Assembly: GCF_038561935.1 (NCBI RefSeq)
Contig: NZ_CP102770.1
Span: forward strand, 8,866,001 to 8,930,000
DNA: 64,000 nt
Reading direction: 5' to 3'
Source of the DNA: Myxococcus stipitatus
GTDB taxonomy: Bacteria; Myxococcota; Myxococcia; Myxococcales; Myxococcaceae
The position numbers and the translations under genes were made by a program. Under the pieces are notes generated by a model. That model searched no databases. It worked only from the letters and a program-made list of their open reading frames with translations, and was not told the origin of the DNA. This document shows, piece after piece, positions 33,546-42,221 of this stretch. Position 1 is the first letter of the stretch, and each line of letters begins with the position of its first letter.

Positions 33546-35687
33546 ATGAACGCCCCCTCCTCTCCCCCCTCGCCAAGCCGCAGCCATCACGGCCCGTCCG
33601 AACGGGAGGTGGATGCGTTCTGCGTGCAGTACGCGCCGCGCGCCCCGGGCCACCCCGCGGTGCGGGACGTGTACCGGCTCCTTCGCGACGTGCCGGAGGA
33701 CGGGCTGGAGTCCCGGCTCGCGTGGGTGGAGCGGTGGGTGGCGTGGCTGCGCGAGGACATCCCCGCCCATGGCCTGGTGGACGCCTCGGAGCCCGAGGCC
33801 CCCGTGGCCGACACGCGCCTGGCCCTGATGGTGCGCGTCCTGGAGGGTGAGCCGGCCATGCGCGCCGCGGTGACCCACCTGGTCTCCGCCGTGTGCGAGG
33901 GCAGCCGAGGCCTGAAGCTCTTCGCGCAGGTGGGCCTGCCCGCGGGCCAGGGGTTCCTCGCGGAGGCCAGCGACCGGCTGGCGCGCAAGGTCCTCCCCGC
34001 CGCGCCCGAGCCGGGCAAGCTGTCGGAGCTGCTCCTGCGCGTGTTCCCCGTGCCGGAGGACGCGGTGTGGCTGGCCCTGCTGTCCCCCGCGCTGACGGCG
34101 AAGCTGGCCGCGCTGGTGGGCGAGCCTCGGCCTCCGGACCCGATGCCCGGCGCCCGCGTGCGCGCGGACATGATGGACGCGCTGATGCTGCTGGCGGTGC
34201 AGACCTCCGCGCTGGGCACCCTGGAGGACATGCGGGACCGCTCCCCGGAGACGTCCTTCCGCGCGTCGCCCTTCCTGCGCCTGCGGCGCGTGTGTGACGC
34301 GGTGCTGGCGCGCGACGCGGCCCCGGACACGCTGCGCGAGCTGACGACGACGGTGGACGACTGCCGGCAGGTGGTGAGCAGCGTGTCGCGCCACCTGGAG
34401 TCCGCGGGCGTCAGCGTGGACCTGGTGTACCGGCTGGAGCGCATCCGCCGGGGCCTGGAGCGCATGGAGGCCATCGCGCGCGTGCTGGGCGCGCCGCGGG
34501 GCGAGCCGCGCTGGCGCGAGGCGCTGGGCCTCCTGTCGGACCTGCTGCGCCGGGCGCACGAGGACCGCTCCGTCGGGGACCTGGTGCGGCGCAACGCGCG
34601 GATGCTGGCGCGGAAGATCATCGAGCGCGCGGGCCACTCGGGTGAGCACTACATCACCACCACCCGCGCCGAGTTCCACGACATGGTGCACTCGGCGGCG
34701 GGCGGCGGGCTGGTGACGGCGCTCGCGGTGGCCGGCAAGTTCCTGCTCACCGCGCTCGCGCTCGCGCCGTTCTTCTCGTGGCTGACGGTGGGCCTCAACT
34801 ACGCGGTGGCCTTCGTCCTCATCCAGGCCCTGGGCTTCACGCTGGCCACCAAGCAGCCCTCCGTCACCGCGGCCACGCTGGCCGGCGCGGTGAGCGATGG
34901 CGCCCGGGGCGAGCGGCTCTCCAGCCTGGTGGACATCATCCCCCGCATCACCCGCTCGCAGCTGGCGGCCTTCGCCGGCAACCTGGGCTGCGTGCTGCCC
35001 GCGGCGGTGGCCCTGGCCCTGGCGTGGCAGGCGGTGGTGGGCACGCCCTTCCTGTCGCCCGCGAAGGCCCACGCCACGGTGGCCTCGCTGCACCCGTGGA
35101 AGAGCGGCTCGCTGCCGTTCGCCGCCCTCACCGGCGTGCTGCTGTGGATGTCGAGCGTGGCGGGTGGGTGGCTGGAGAACTTCGTGGTGTACCGGCGGCT
35201 GCCGGAGGCCCTGGCCCACCACCGGGTGCTGCGGCGGATGCTGGGCGTCACCGGCGCGCGCAGGCTCGCGGACGGGCTGCTCCACGCCGTCTCGGGCCTG
35301 GGCGCCAACGTGACGCTGGGCTTCCTGCTGGCGCTGATGGTGGTGCTGGGGAGCTTCTTCGGGCTGCCCCTGGACATCCGGCACGTCACCTTCGCGCTGG
35401 GGCAGTTGGCCATCGCCGGCAGCGCCCTGGGGCCGGAGGCGGTGCTCCAGCCGGACTTCCTGGCCGCGCTGGCGGGCGTCGCGGCCATCGGGACGCTCAA
35501 CTTCGCCGTGTCCTTCTCCCTGGCCCTGGGGGTGGCGGTGCGGGCCCGGGACATCCCCATCGCGGAGACCCTGCCCTTCCTGCGGGCGGTGGCCCTGCGC
35601 TTCCGCATGGACCCTCGCTCGTTCATCCTGCCCCCCAAGCCCCCGGCCGAGGTGGCGGCCCCCGTGCCCCTGGACGCCCGCTCCTGA
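33546..35687 (+). CDS. Gcr-family polytopic membrane protein (historically named site-specific recombinase)
   Basis: 713 residues. The N-terminal half (1-330) is helical and soluble; the C-terminal half has about seven membrane helices (from FLLTALALAPFFSWLTVGLNYAVAFV onward). The block VAFVLIQALGFTLATKQPSVTAATLA and the NLGCVLPAAVALAL segment match the Gcr/PF10136 family. The family name comes from a gonococcal recombinase report, but the layout is plainly that of a membrane protein and no recombinase catalytic motif is visible. Actual function unknown. It sits between an MlaC-like protein and an MMPL exporter, suggesting an envelope role. Confidence 0.88.
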   Translation: MNAPSSPPSPSRSHHGPSEREVDAFCVQYAPRAPGHPAVRDVYRLLRDVPEDGLESRLAWVERWVAWLREDIPAHGLVDASEPEAPVADTRLALMVRVLEGEPAMRAAVTHLVSAVCEGSRGLKLFAQVGLPAGQGFLAEASDRLARKVLPAAPEPGKLSELLLRVFPVPEDAVWLALLSPALTAKLAALVGEPRPPDPMPGARVRADMMDALMLLAVQTSALGTLEDMRDRSPETSFRASPFLRLRRVCDAVLARDAAPDTLRELTTTVDDCRQVVSSVSRHLESAGVSVDLVYRLERIRRGLERMEAIARVLGAPRGEPRWREALGLLSDLLRRAHEDRSVGDLVRRNARMLARKIIERAGHSGEHYITTTRAEFHDMVHSAAGGGLVTALAVAGKFLLTALALAPFFSWLTVGLNYAVAFVLIQALGFTLATKQPSVTAATLAGAVSDGARGERLSSLVDIIPRITRSQLAAFAGNLGCVLPAAVALALAWQAVVGTPFLSPAKAHATVASLHPWKSGSLPFAALTGVLLWMSSVAGGWLENFVVYRRLPEALAHHRVLRRMLGVTGARRLADGLLHAVSGLGANVTLGFLLALMVVLGSFFGLPLDIRHVTFALGQLAIAGSALGPEAVLQPDFLAALAGVAAIGTLNFAVSFSLALGVAVRARDIPIAETLPFLRAVALRFRMDPRSFILPPKPPAEVAAPVPLDARS

Positions 35688-35776
35688 CAATCCAGTGACG
35701 ACGGAAGCCCGGGGGGCGGGCGGGCCAGAGAGCCAAGCTTCCGGGGGAGCACGTTTGCCGGTAGGGTCGCGCGCGA

Positions 35777-38455
35777 ATGAGCGGCGCACCTCGAAACCCG
35801 AACTCCCATTCTCGCTTCGCCTATGCCTTCGCGAGGCTCCTGGTCCAAAGGCCCGGCACCGTCCTGGCCGTGCTGTTGACGCTGCTGGCCGTGTCCACCT
35901 GGGCCACGCTGCGGCTGCGCATCAACTCGAACCAGCTCGACCTCATCTCGCAGGACCTGCAGGAGGTGAAGGACGTCAAGCAGGTCATCGACATGGTGGG
36001 CGGCAGCGGCTTCCTGATGCTGGCGCTGCGCTCGACGGATGAAGCGGCGATGAAGCGCACGGCGGACGACATCGCCGGGATGCTCCAGGCGGACAAGGAG
36101 AACGTCCGCACCATCAGCTACAAGCTGCCCGTCGAGTTCATCCAGCAGAACATGGTCCTCTTCGTGAAGACGGAGGACCTGGTGGAAGGCAAGCGCCGCA
36201 TCATGGCCTTCCTCGAGGACAAGCTGCGCCGCAGCAACCCCTTCTACATCGACATGGGCGCCACCAAGCCCGTGGAGCTCAACCTCCAGGACCTGGTCGA
36301 CAAGTACTCCTCCGTCGGCAAGAAGAGCATCCGGGACGACTACAACATCTCCAACGACAAGAAGATGTTGCTCATCCTCATCAAGCCGATGTGGGACACC
36401 ACCGAAATCGGCAAGACGAAGACGTACCTGGACAAGCTCAACGCGGACCTCGCGGCGTACTCCACGCAGCCCGGCAAGGTGAAGCTGGTGGAGGACTACC
36501 AGCTCATGGGCGACGCGAAGACCATCGCCTACGGCTACACCGGCTCGTACAAGACGACGGTGGATGACTCGTTCGCCATCGAGGAGTCGCTGCACCCCGT
36601 CACCATCATCGCGCTGGTGACCATCTTCCTCATCACCATCCTGTTCTTCCGGAAGCTGGCGCCCACGTTCATCGTCGTGTCCGGCACGGTGATTGGCACC
36701 CTCTACACCCTGGGCTTCACCTACGCGACGGTGGGCGAGCTCAACATGATTACGTCCATCCTGGGCGGCATCCTGATGGGCTTCGGCATCGACTACGGCA
36801 TCCACTTCACCTTCCGCACGCGGTTGGAGCTGGGCGCGGGCAAGCCGTATGACCAGGCCATCATCGACGCGTTCGTCAACGCGGGCCGTCCCGCGGCGGT
36901 GGCGGCGGTGGTGACGGGTGGCTCGTTCTTCGTGCTGATGGTCAGCGAGTTCCGCGGCTTCAGCCAGTTCGGCTTCCTGGCCGGCTGCGGCACGCTCATC
37001 CTGGGCATCACCCTGTTCGTGTGGAGCGCGGCGCTGCTGGCGCTGTTCGGCCGCATCAACCCGGAGTGGCCCAAGAAGCTCATCGGCGTGATGAAGCCGC
37101 CCCCGGTCAACTCCACCAGCGGCCAGGAACTGCGCATCCCCCGCCCCGGCCTGGTGCTGGGCGTGAGCACCGCCGCCGTCGCCCTCATCTGCGCGGCGGC
37201 CGTCCCCTGGGCCGGCACGGGCGAGCCCCCCGAGGGCAAGCTCAGCTTCTTCCAGCGCGTCACGCACGGCGTGGGCTTCAACTACAACACCCGCGCGCTC
37301 ATCCCGGACGGCATGACGTCCGTGCTGCTCCAGGACGAAATCAACGTCCGCTTCAACATCTCCAGCGACCCGATGGCCATCTACACCAAGGACCTGGACG
37401 AGGCCGAGGGGGTGTACCGGGAGCTGACGCAGAACGCGCACAAATACCCGTCCATCGACCAGGTGGTGAGCGTCTTCACCTTCGTGCCGCCCGAGGCCAC
37501 CGCCAAGGCCAACGAGAAGGTCCTCCAGGAGTGGAAGCAGGACATGGCGAACCTGGAGGCCCGGGGCTTCTCCATCTCCGCGCTGCCGCCGGAGATGCAG
37601 GACAAGGCCGCCTTCTTCATGAAGGTGCTGGATGCCAAGCCCTTCGACGTGCACGGCGTCCCGGAGAACTACAAGAGCCAGTTCAAGAACCTGCCCACCG
37701 CGCACCCGGACAACCACGGCTGGCTGACGTTCATCTACTCGAGCGTGGACCTCTTCGACGGCCAGAAGATGATGCAGTTCGCCGACGAGACGCGCGGCAT
37801 CCCCGTCACGTACTACCCGGGCCGCTACGACACGAACGACTTCGACCCGAAGGTGGCGGAGGCGAAGAAGGAGTTCCGCGCCGCGGGCGCCACGCAGCTG
37901 TACGCGAAGCTCGCGCGCATCGTGCTCTGGGACGGCAAGGTCACCGTGGTGCTCACGGCGCTGTGGATTCTCGCCATGCACTTCCTGGACTTCCGCAACG
38001 CGAAGCTGGCGCTGGCGTCGGTGATTCCGCTGGGCGTGGGCGTGGCGATGATGCTGGGCATCATGTCCATGACGGGCCTGCGCCTGAACTTCATGAACAT
38101 CATCATCCTGCCCATCCTGCTGGGCTTCGGGGTGAGCCACGGCCTGTACCTGCTGCACCGCTTCCTGGAAGGCACCTCGCCGCTCGTCGCGCTGCGCAGC
38201 GTGGGCGCCGCGGTGGCGTCCTCCACGCTGACGGCGGTGGCGGGCTTCGCGGCGCTGCTGGCCGCGGCCCACAACGGCCTGCGCTCCATGGGCATGGTGG
38301 CCTGCATCGGCCTCATCACCACGCTGATTGTGTCCTTCACGGTGCTGGCCGCGGTGATGCAGCTCATGCATGACCGCCGTCAGCGCGAGACGCCCGGTGG
38401 CACCGGGGCGTCCGGGGACGGCTCCGGCGAGCAGGGTTCGACCAAGGCGGCCTGA
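35777..38455 (+). CDS. MMPL/RND-superfamily lipid exporter (HpnN-like)
   Basis: 892 residues with a duplicated layout: TM1 at about 25-48, a large periplasmic loop, five TMs (about 265-420), then a second loop and five TMs (about 715-870). TM4-type motif GILMGFGIDYGIHF carries the proton-relay Asp. The equivalent TM10 motif reads GFGVSHGLYLLHR, with Ser where an acidic residue is common. MMPL/HpnN relatives export hopanoids, mycolates or other lipids to the outer membrane. Upstream are an MlaC-like protein and a Gcr protein; a lipoprotein gene follows after a hairpin. The substrate is unknown. Confidence 0.92.
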   Translation: MSGAPRNPNSHSRFAYAFARLLVQRPGTVLAVLLTLLAVSTWATLRLRINSNQLDLISQDLQEVKDVKQVIDMVGGSGFLMLALRSTDEAAMKRTADDIAGMLQADKENVRTISYKLPVEFIQQNMVLFVKTEDLVEGKRRIMAFLEDKLRRSNPFYIDMGATKPVELNLQDLVDKYSSVGKKSIRDDYNISNDKKMLLILIKPMWDTTEIGKTKTYLDKLNADLAAYSTQPGKVKLVEDYQLMGDAKTIAYGYTGSYKTTVDDSFAIEESLHPVTIIALVTIFLITILFFRKLAPTFIVVSGTVIGTLYTLGFTYATVGELNMITSILGGILMGFGIDYGIHFTFRTRLELGAGKPYDQAIIDAFVNAGRPAAVAAVVTGGSFFVLMVSEFRGFSQFGFLAGCGTLILGITLFVWSAALLALFGRINPEWPKKLIGVMKPPPVNSTSGQELRIPRPGLVLGVSTAAVALICAAAVPWAGTGEPPEGKLSFFQRVTHGVGFNYNTRALIPDGMTSVLLQDEINVRFNISSDPMAIYTKDLDEAEGVYRELTQNAHKYPSIDQVVSVFTFVPPEATAKANEKVLQEWKQDMANLEARGFSISALPPEMQDKAAFFMKVLDAKPFDVHGVPENYKSQFKNLPTAHPDNHGWLTFIYSSVDLFDGQKMMQFADETRGIPVTYYPGRYDTNDFDPKVAEAKKEFRAAGATQLYAKLARIVLWDGKVTVVLTALWILAMHFLDFRNAKLALASVIPLGVGVAMMLGIMSMTGLRLNFMNIIILPILLGFGVSHGLYLLHRFLEGTSPLVALRSVGAAVASSTLTAVAGFAALLAAAHNGLRSMGMVACIGLITTLIVSFTVLAAVMQLMHDRRQRETPGGTGASGDGSGEQGSTKAA

Positions 38456-38495
38456 GAAGGCCCCGGGAAGCACGCAACAACACCGACGAAGACGA

Positions 38496-38519
38496 GGCCC
38501 CCTCTCTCCAGAGGGGGCC
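38496..38519 (+). terminator. Perfect 10-bp hairpin before the lipoprotein gene
   Basis: GGCCCCCTCT / AGAGGGGGCC with loop CTCC lies 40 bases after the exporter stop (38455) and directly before the GGGAGAGGGA ribosome site of the lipoprotein. It may end most exporter transcripts or regulate lipoprotein translation. No T-run follows. Confidence 0.6.
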
Positions 38520-38534
38520 GGGAGAGGGACCTCC

Positions 38535-39134
38535 ATGACGATGATGCGATGGGCACCGGTGCTCGGGCTGGGACTGCTCGCGGGCTGCTCCGCGGTGAAG
38601 TCGAGCCGCATCCGCGACGACTACGCCCAGGTGGACCGCAAGGAGACGAAGCGGCTGGTGGTGGTGGCGCAGCCCCTGCCGGACGAGAAGCCCGCGGTGG
38701 GCGAGCTGTGGAGCCTCATCGCGCGCCAGTGGGTGAACCAGAACCGCGACTTCCTGGTGAAGGACAACGTCGCGCTGCCGGGCCGCCCCACGGACGCCAC
38801 CTTCAAGGAGCTGTGCGTGGAGGGCGTGGAGGGCGTGCTCTGGCTGGACCCGCGCATCTCGCTCAAGGGCGACGGCGCGGAGGCGGAGGTGAAGGCGCAG
38901 CTCTTGCGGTGCCGCGACAGCCAGGAGGTCTGGGCGGCGGAGGCCGCGGGGAGCTGGAGCTCCACCGACGAGGACTACGCGGCGCGGGTGAACAAGTTCA
39001 GCCGGGAGCTGGGCGAGGAGGTGGCGCCGTATGTCGTGCCCACCACGAAGCTCTTGGCGGCCACGCTCGAGACGTTGCCCAATCCCGAACTGACCGAAGC
39101 GGACAAGGACGAGAAAATCGAGCTGGGTGAGTAG
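38535..39134 (+). CDS. Hypothetical lipoprotein (MXAN-type)
   Basis: 199 residues from ATG 38535, behind GGGAGAGGGA. Signal peptide with lipobox LLAGC (Cys19). The mature protein is soluble, with a conserved-looking segment VVVAQPLPDEKPAVGELWS and an alpha/beta pattern (VEGVLWLDPRIS, VKAQLLRCRDSQEVW). Not assigned to a known domain. It follows the MMPL exporter and may be an outer-membrane partner of it; the hairpin between them leaves this open. Confidence 0.82.
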   Translation: MTMMRWAPVLGLGLLAGCSAVKSSRIRDDYAQVDRKETKRLVVVAQPLPDEKPAVGELWSLIARQWVNQNRDFLVKDNVALPGRPTDATFKELCVEGVEGVLWLDPRISLKGDGAEAEVKAQLLRCRDSQEVWAAEAAGSWSSTDEDYAARVNKFSRELGEEVAPYVVPTTKLLAATLETLPNPELTEADKDEKIELGE

Positions 39135-39145
39135 GCTCGTCCCTC

Positions 39146-39637
39146 GTGGACGAGAGCGTCATCGCGGTGCGGCTGGGTCTCGCGGCGCTCCTGGGCGCCG
39201 TGCTGGGCCTGGAGCGCGAGCTGCGGGGCCACGCCGCCGGGCTGCGCACGCACATCCTCGTGTCCCTGGGCGCGTGCCTCTTCACGCTGTCCAGCGTCTT
39301 CATCGAGTGGACGCTGGGCAGCGGTGCCCCGGAGGGCTCTCGCGCGGACGTCAGCCGCATCGCCAGCCAGGTGGTGGTGGGCATCGGCTTCCTGGGCGCG
39401 GGCGCCATCATCCGCGACCAGGGGAGCATCCGCGGCCTGACGACGGCGGCGAACCTGTGGCTCACCGCGTCCGTGGGACTCAGCATCGGCATGGGCTTCT
39501 ACGTGGCCGCGCTCACCACCGTGGCCATCGCCCTGCTCGCGCTCGCGGGCCTGCGCCCGGTGGAGCGGCTCATCCGCCAGCGCCGCATCCGCAAGGGCTT
39601 GAAGGTGGAGGCAGCGCCTCCCGACGGCCCGGACTGA
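39146..39637 (+). CDS. MgtC/SapB family membrane protein
   Basis: 163 residues from GTG 39146. The N-terminal MgtC domain has LAALLGAVLGLERELRGHAAGLRTH and then VVVGIGFLGAGAII with LTTAANLWLTASVGLSIGMG, which define the family; four to five membrane helices. In pathogens MgtC tunes ATP and Mg homeostasis; the free-living role is unclear. It lacks the C-terminal ACT-like domain of Salmonella MgtC. It starts 11 bp after the lipoprotein stop, so probably the same transcript. It is convergent with the PRC-barrel-like gene. Confidence 0.93.
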   Translation: MDESVIAVRLGLAALLGAVLGLERELRGHAAGLRTHILVSLGACLFTLSSVFIEWTLGSGAPEGSRADVSRIASQVVVGIGFLGAGAIIRDQGSIRGLTTAANLWLTASVGLSIGMGFYVAALTTVAIALLALAGLRPVERLIRQRRIRKGLKVEAAPPDGPD

Positions 39638-39647
39638 GGGCCACGGC

Positions 39648-39965
39648 TCAGCCGTCCCAGTCCCCCGACGACGCCCCCAGCGCGCCCGTCAGGTCGTGCC
39701 GCAGCGGTGCGGGCCTGGAGAGGGCGCCGCGCGCCGCCAGCACGTCCGGCCGGACGCCGGGCAGGCTGGCCAGGTCCTCGCGCAGGTACACGTCGTCGCC
39801 GTCGATGTCCGTCACCTCGGAGAAGGACACCCGGTAGTCGCGCGGGAAGAACTGTCCCTTCTCGATGAGGAAGCCCGCGGCGTCGACGGAGAGGATGCTG
39901 CCCAGGTTCTCCCCATCCCTGTCGCGCGTCGTCATGCCCTTCTGGATGTCCGCTGGATTGAACAC
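39648..39965 (-). CDS. PRC-barrel-like small soluble protein
   Basis: About 105 residues if translation begins at the GTG at 39965, where AGGGAGG lies 5-6 bases upstream; the frame is open to 40034. Core segment FNPADIQKGMTTRDRDGENLGSILSVDA, then FLIEKGQFFPRDYRVSFSEVTDIDGDDVYLRED, resembles PRC-barrel/DUF2171-type beta barrels that bind other proteins or RNA. The C-terminal tail is less ordered. Its stop is 10 bp from that of the MgtC gene. Its start region is only about 140 bp from the end of ptsI, with no clear promoter seen. Confidence 0.75.
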   Translation of the reverse strand: MFNPADIQKGMTTRDRDGENLGSILSVDAAGFLIEKGQFFPRDYRVSFSEVTDIDGDDVYLREDLASLPGVRPDVLAARGALSRPAPLRHDLTGALGASSGDWDG

Positions 39966-40061
39966 GCCCACCTCCCTGGTCCCCGGCCCGGAGGACCGAC
40001 CTGAAAGGTGGACATGGTCCGCGCGCGGCGGCACCGCCCCCGCTGGCGGGTCGCCCGGCGA

Positions 40062-40082
40062 GCAGGGACTTGGACTCCCTGC
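40062..40082 (-). terminator. Hairpin at the end of the PTS operon
   Basis: A 7-bp perfect stem (GCAGGGA / TCCCTGC) with a 7-base loop lies 25 bases after the ptsI stop (40107) on the minus strand. It is the only strong fold between ptsI and the PRC-barrel-like gene, so it is a candidate terminator for the whole PTS operon. Confidence 0.5.
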
Positions 40083-40106
40083 CTCCAGCCGGGGCCCGGA
40101 GCGCGA

Positions 40107-41876
40107 CTACGAGGAGGTGGTGACGCCGAAGCGGCGGTCCATCTCCGTGCGCATGAAGCGCTCGATTTCCTCCGCGGTGGTGAGCTCCATGGCCTCGCGC
40201 AGCAGCTCCTTCGCCTCCGCGCGGCCCACGCGCCGGATGAAGCCCTTCACCGCCGGAATCTGCCCGGACGTCATGGACAGCTCGTCGAAGCCCATGGCCA
40301 GCAGCACCAGCGTGTAGAGCGGGTCGCCCGCCATCTCCCCGCACATGGACACGGGGATGTTGGCGGCCTTGGCGGCGTCGACGATGGTCTCCAGCATGCG
40401 CAGCACGGACAGGTGCAGCGGGCGGTAGAGGTAGGCCACCTCGCGGTTCTGTCTGTCGATGGCCAGCGAGTACTGGATGAGGTCGTTGGTCCCCACCGAG
40501 AAGAAGTCCGCCTCCTGCGCCAGCCGGTCGGCGATCATCGCCGCGCTCGGCGTCTCCACCATGATGCCCACCGGGAAGCGCTTGCCCACGGGCACCCCCG
40601 CGCGGCCCAGCTCCGTGCGGCACGCCTCCAGCTCCGCGCGGGCCTCGCGCAGCTCGCTCACCCCGCAGATGAGGGGGAACATCAGCCGCAGGTTGCCGTG
40701 CACGCTGGCGCGAAGGAGCGCGCGCAGCTGCGTGCGGAACAGCTCCCGGTTGGACAGGCAGTAGCGGATGGCCCTCAGGCCCATCGCCGGGTTGGGCTCC
40801 TTCTCGTGCTTCGTCTTGCCCGGCACCTTGTCGCCGCCCAAATCCAGCGTGCGGATGGTGACGGGCCGCCCGCCCATGGCCTCCAGCACCTGGCGGTAGG
40901 CGCGGTAGTGCTCCTCCTCCGTGGGCGCCGTCTTCCGGTCCAGGAACATGAACTCGGTGCGGTACAGGCCAATGCCCTCCGCGCCGTGCGCGAGCAGGGA
41001 CGGAATCTCCTCCAGGAACTCCATGTTCCCGTTGAGCCGGATGCGGAAGTCGTCCGTGCTCACCGCCGCCAGGTCCTTGGTCGCGAGCGCCAGCTGCTCC
41101 GCGTCCCGGTGCCGGCGCTGCTCCTCGCGGAAGCTCTGCAGCTGCTCCTCCGTGGGGTTCACCAGGACCAGGCCCCGCGTGCCGTCCATGGCGACGAGGT
41201 CTCCCGGGGATATCTGCTCGCTGGCCCGGCCCGCGCCCACCACCGCGGGGGTCTCCCGGGCGCGCGCGACGATGGCCGTGTGGCTGGTGTGGCCCCCCAG
41301 GTCCGTCACGAAGCCCGCCACCCGACCGCTGCGCGCCATCATGGCGGCGTCGGCCGGGGGCAGGTCATGTGCGACGACGATGGCCTCCGCGGGGACCTCC
41401 ACCTCTTCGTCGACCACCTGCCCCATCAGGTTGCGGATGATGCGGTCCGCGACGTAGTCCACGTCCGAGCGCCGCTCGCGGAAGTACTCGTCCGGGATGT
41501 TGTCGAACAGGTGCTTGATCTTGCGGGCCACGCGCCGCACGGCCCACTCCGCGTTGATGCGGTCCTCGACGATGAGCTGGTTGACGGCGTCCACCAGCAT
41601 CGGGTCCTGGAGCATCAGCCGGTGCGCTTCCAGGATGAGGGCGTGGTCGCTGCCCTCGGTGCGCGTGATCTGGTCCTTGAGCTCGATGAGCTGGCGGTCG
41701 GACAGGTCCACCGCCGTCTTCATGCGCATGCGCTCGGGCTCGACCTCCGCCTCCGCCAGCCGCAGCTTGGGGGTGCGGATGCGCTTCCTATCGAGGATGA
41801 ACGCGTGGCCCACCGCCACGCCAGGTGAGGCGCCGATGCCCATCAACCGCAGTGTGGGGGTGGCCTGGCTGCTCAC
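40107..41876 (-). CDS. ptsI: PTS Enzyme I (phosphoenolpyruvate-protein phosphotransferase)
   Basis: 589 residues from GTG 41876, with GGAAGAAAG upstream. The phospho-histidine site is GGHTSHTAI (His199); the PEP-binding barrel has LYRTEFMFLDR, TLDLGGDK, GLRAIRYCL and the SVGTNDLIQYSLAIDR and CGEMAGD signatures. It takes phosphate from PEP to HPr. Last gene of EIIA-EIIB-EIIC-EIID-HPr-EI. No GAF domain is present, so it is the general EI and not EI-Ntr. Confidence 0.97.
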   Translation of the reverse strand: MSSQATPTLRLMGIGASPGVAVGHAFILDRKRIRTPKLRLAEAEVEPERMRMKTAVDLSDRQLIELKDQITRTEGSDHALILEAHRLMLQDPMLVDAVNQLIVEDRINAEWAVRRVARKIKHLFDNIPDEYFRERRSDVDYVADRIIRNLMGQVVDEEVEVPAEAIVVAHDLPPADAAMMARSGRVAGFVTDLGGHTSHTAIVARARETPAVVGAGRASEQISPGDLVAMDGTRGLVLVNPTEEQLQSFREEQRRHRDAEQLALATKDLAAVSTDDFRIRLNGNMEFLEEIPSLLAHGAEGIGLYRTEFMFLDRKTAPTEEEHYRAYRQVLEAMGGRPVTIRTLDLGGDKVPGKTKHEKEPNPAMGLRAIRYCLSNRELFRTQLRALLRASVHGNLRLMFPLICGVSELREARAELEACRTELGRAGVPVGKRFPVGIMVETPSAAMIADRLAQEADFFSVGTNDLIQYSLAIDRQNREVAYLYRPLHLSVLRMLETIVDAAKAANIPVSMCGEMAGDPLYTLVLLAMGFDELSMTSGQIPAVKGFIRRVGRAEAKELLREAMELTTAEEIERFMRTEMDRRFGVTTSS

Positions 41877-41921
41877 GTGTCTTTCTTCCCTCCCAGTCCT
41901 ACCGCAGGTGGCTTCCCAGCG

Positions 41922-42200
41922 TCACTTCGACTCGCCAAAACGGTCCCCGATGAGCTTCGCCAGCTCCTCCAGGCACGCCTGCGCGTCGTCTCCCTTACAG
42001 GTCAGCTTCACCTGCACGCCCTTCGCCGCGGCCAGCATCAGCACGCCCATGATGGACTTGGCGTTGGCCCGCTGACCTTGCGCCTCGATGAGCACGTCGC
42101 TCTTGAAGCGGTTGGCCACCTTGACCATCTGCGCCGCCGCCCGGGCATGCAGCCCCAGCTCGTTGATGATCTCGTATGTTCCTTCGGCCACCGTTGCCAT
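41922..42200 (-). CDS. ptsH: HPr phosphocarrier protein
   Basis: 92 residues, with AGGAG 5 bases before ATG 42200. The EI-dependent His18 is in LGLHARAA, and a regulatory serine is present in NAKSIMGVLM (Ser49). An HPr kinase is encoded at 61041, so dual control is likely: phospho-His for transport and phospho-Ser for regulation. It sits between EIID (21-bp gap) and EI (45-bp gap). Confidence 0.96.
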   Translation of the reverse strand: MATVAEGTYEIINELGLHARAAAQMVKVANRFKSDVLIEAQGQRANAKSIMGVLMLAAAKGVQVKLTCKGDDAQACLEELAKLIGDRFGESK

Positions 42201-42221
42201 CGCGACTCCTACCTCTCGTCT

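Noticed and set aside
34799..38611. 1270-codon open frame on the minus strand opposite the exporter
   Set aside because: Long stretches of His, Arg and Glu with no domain; antisense shadow of the Gcr and MMPL genes.
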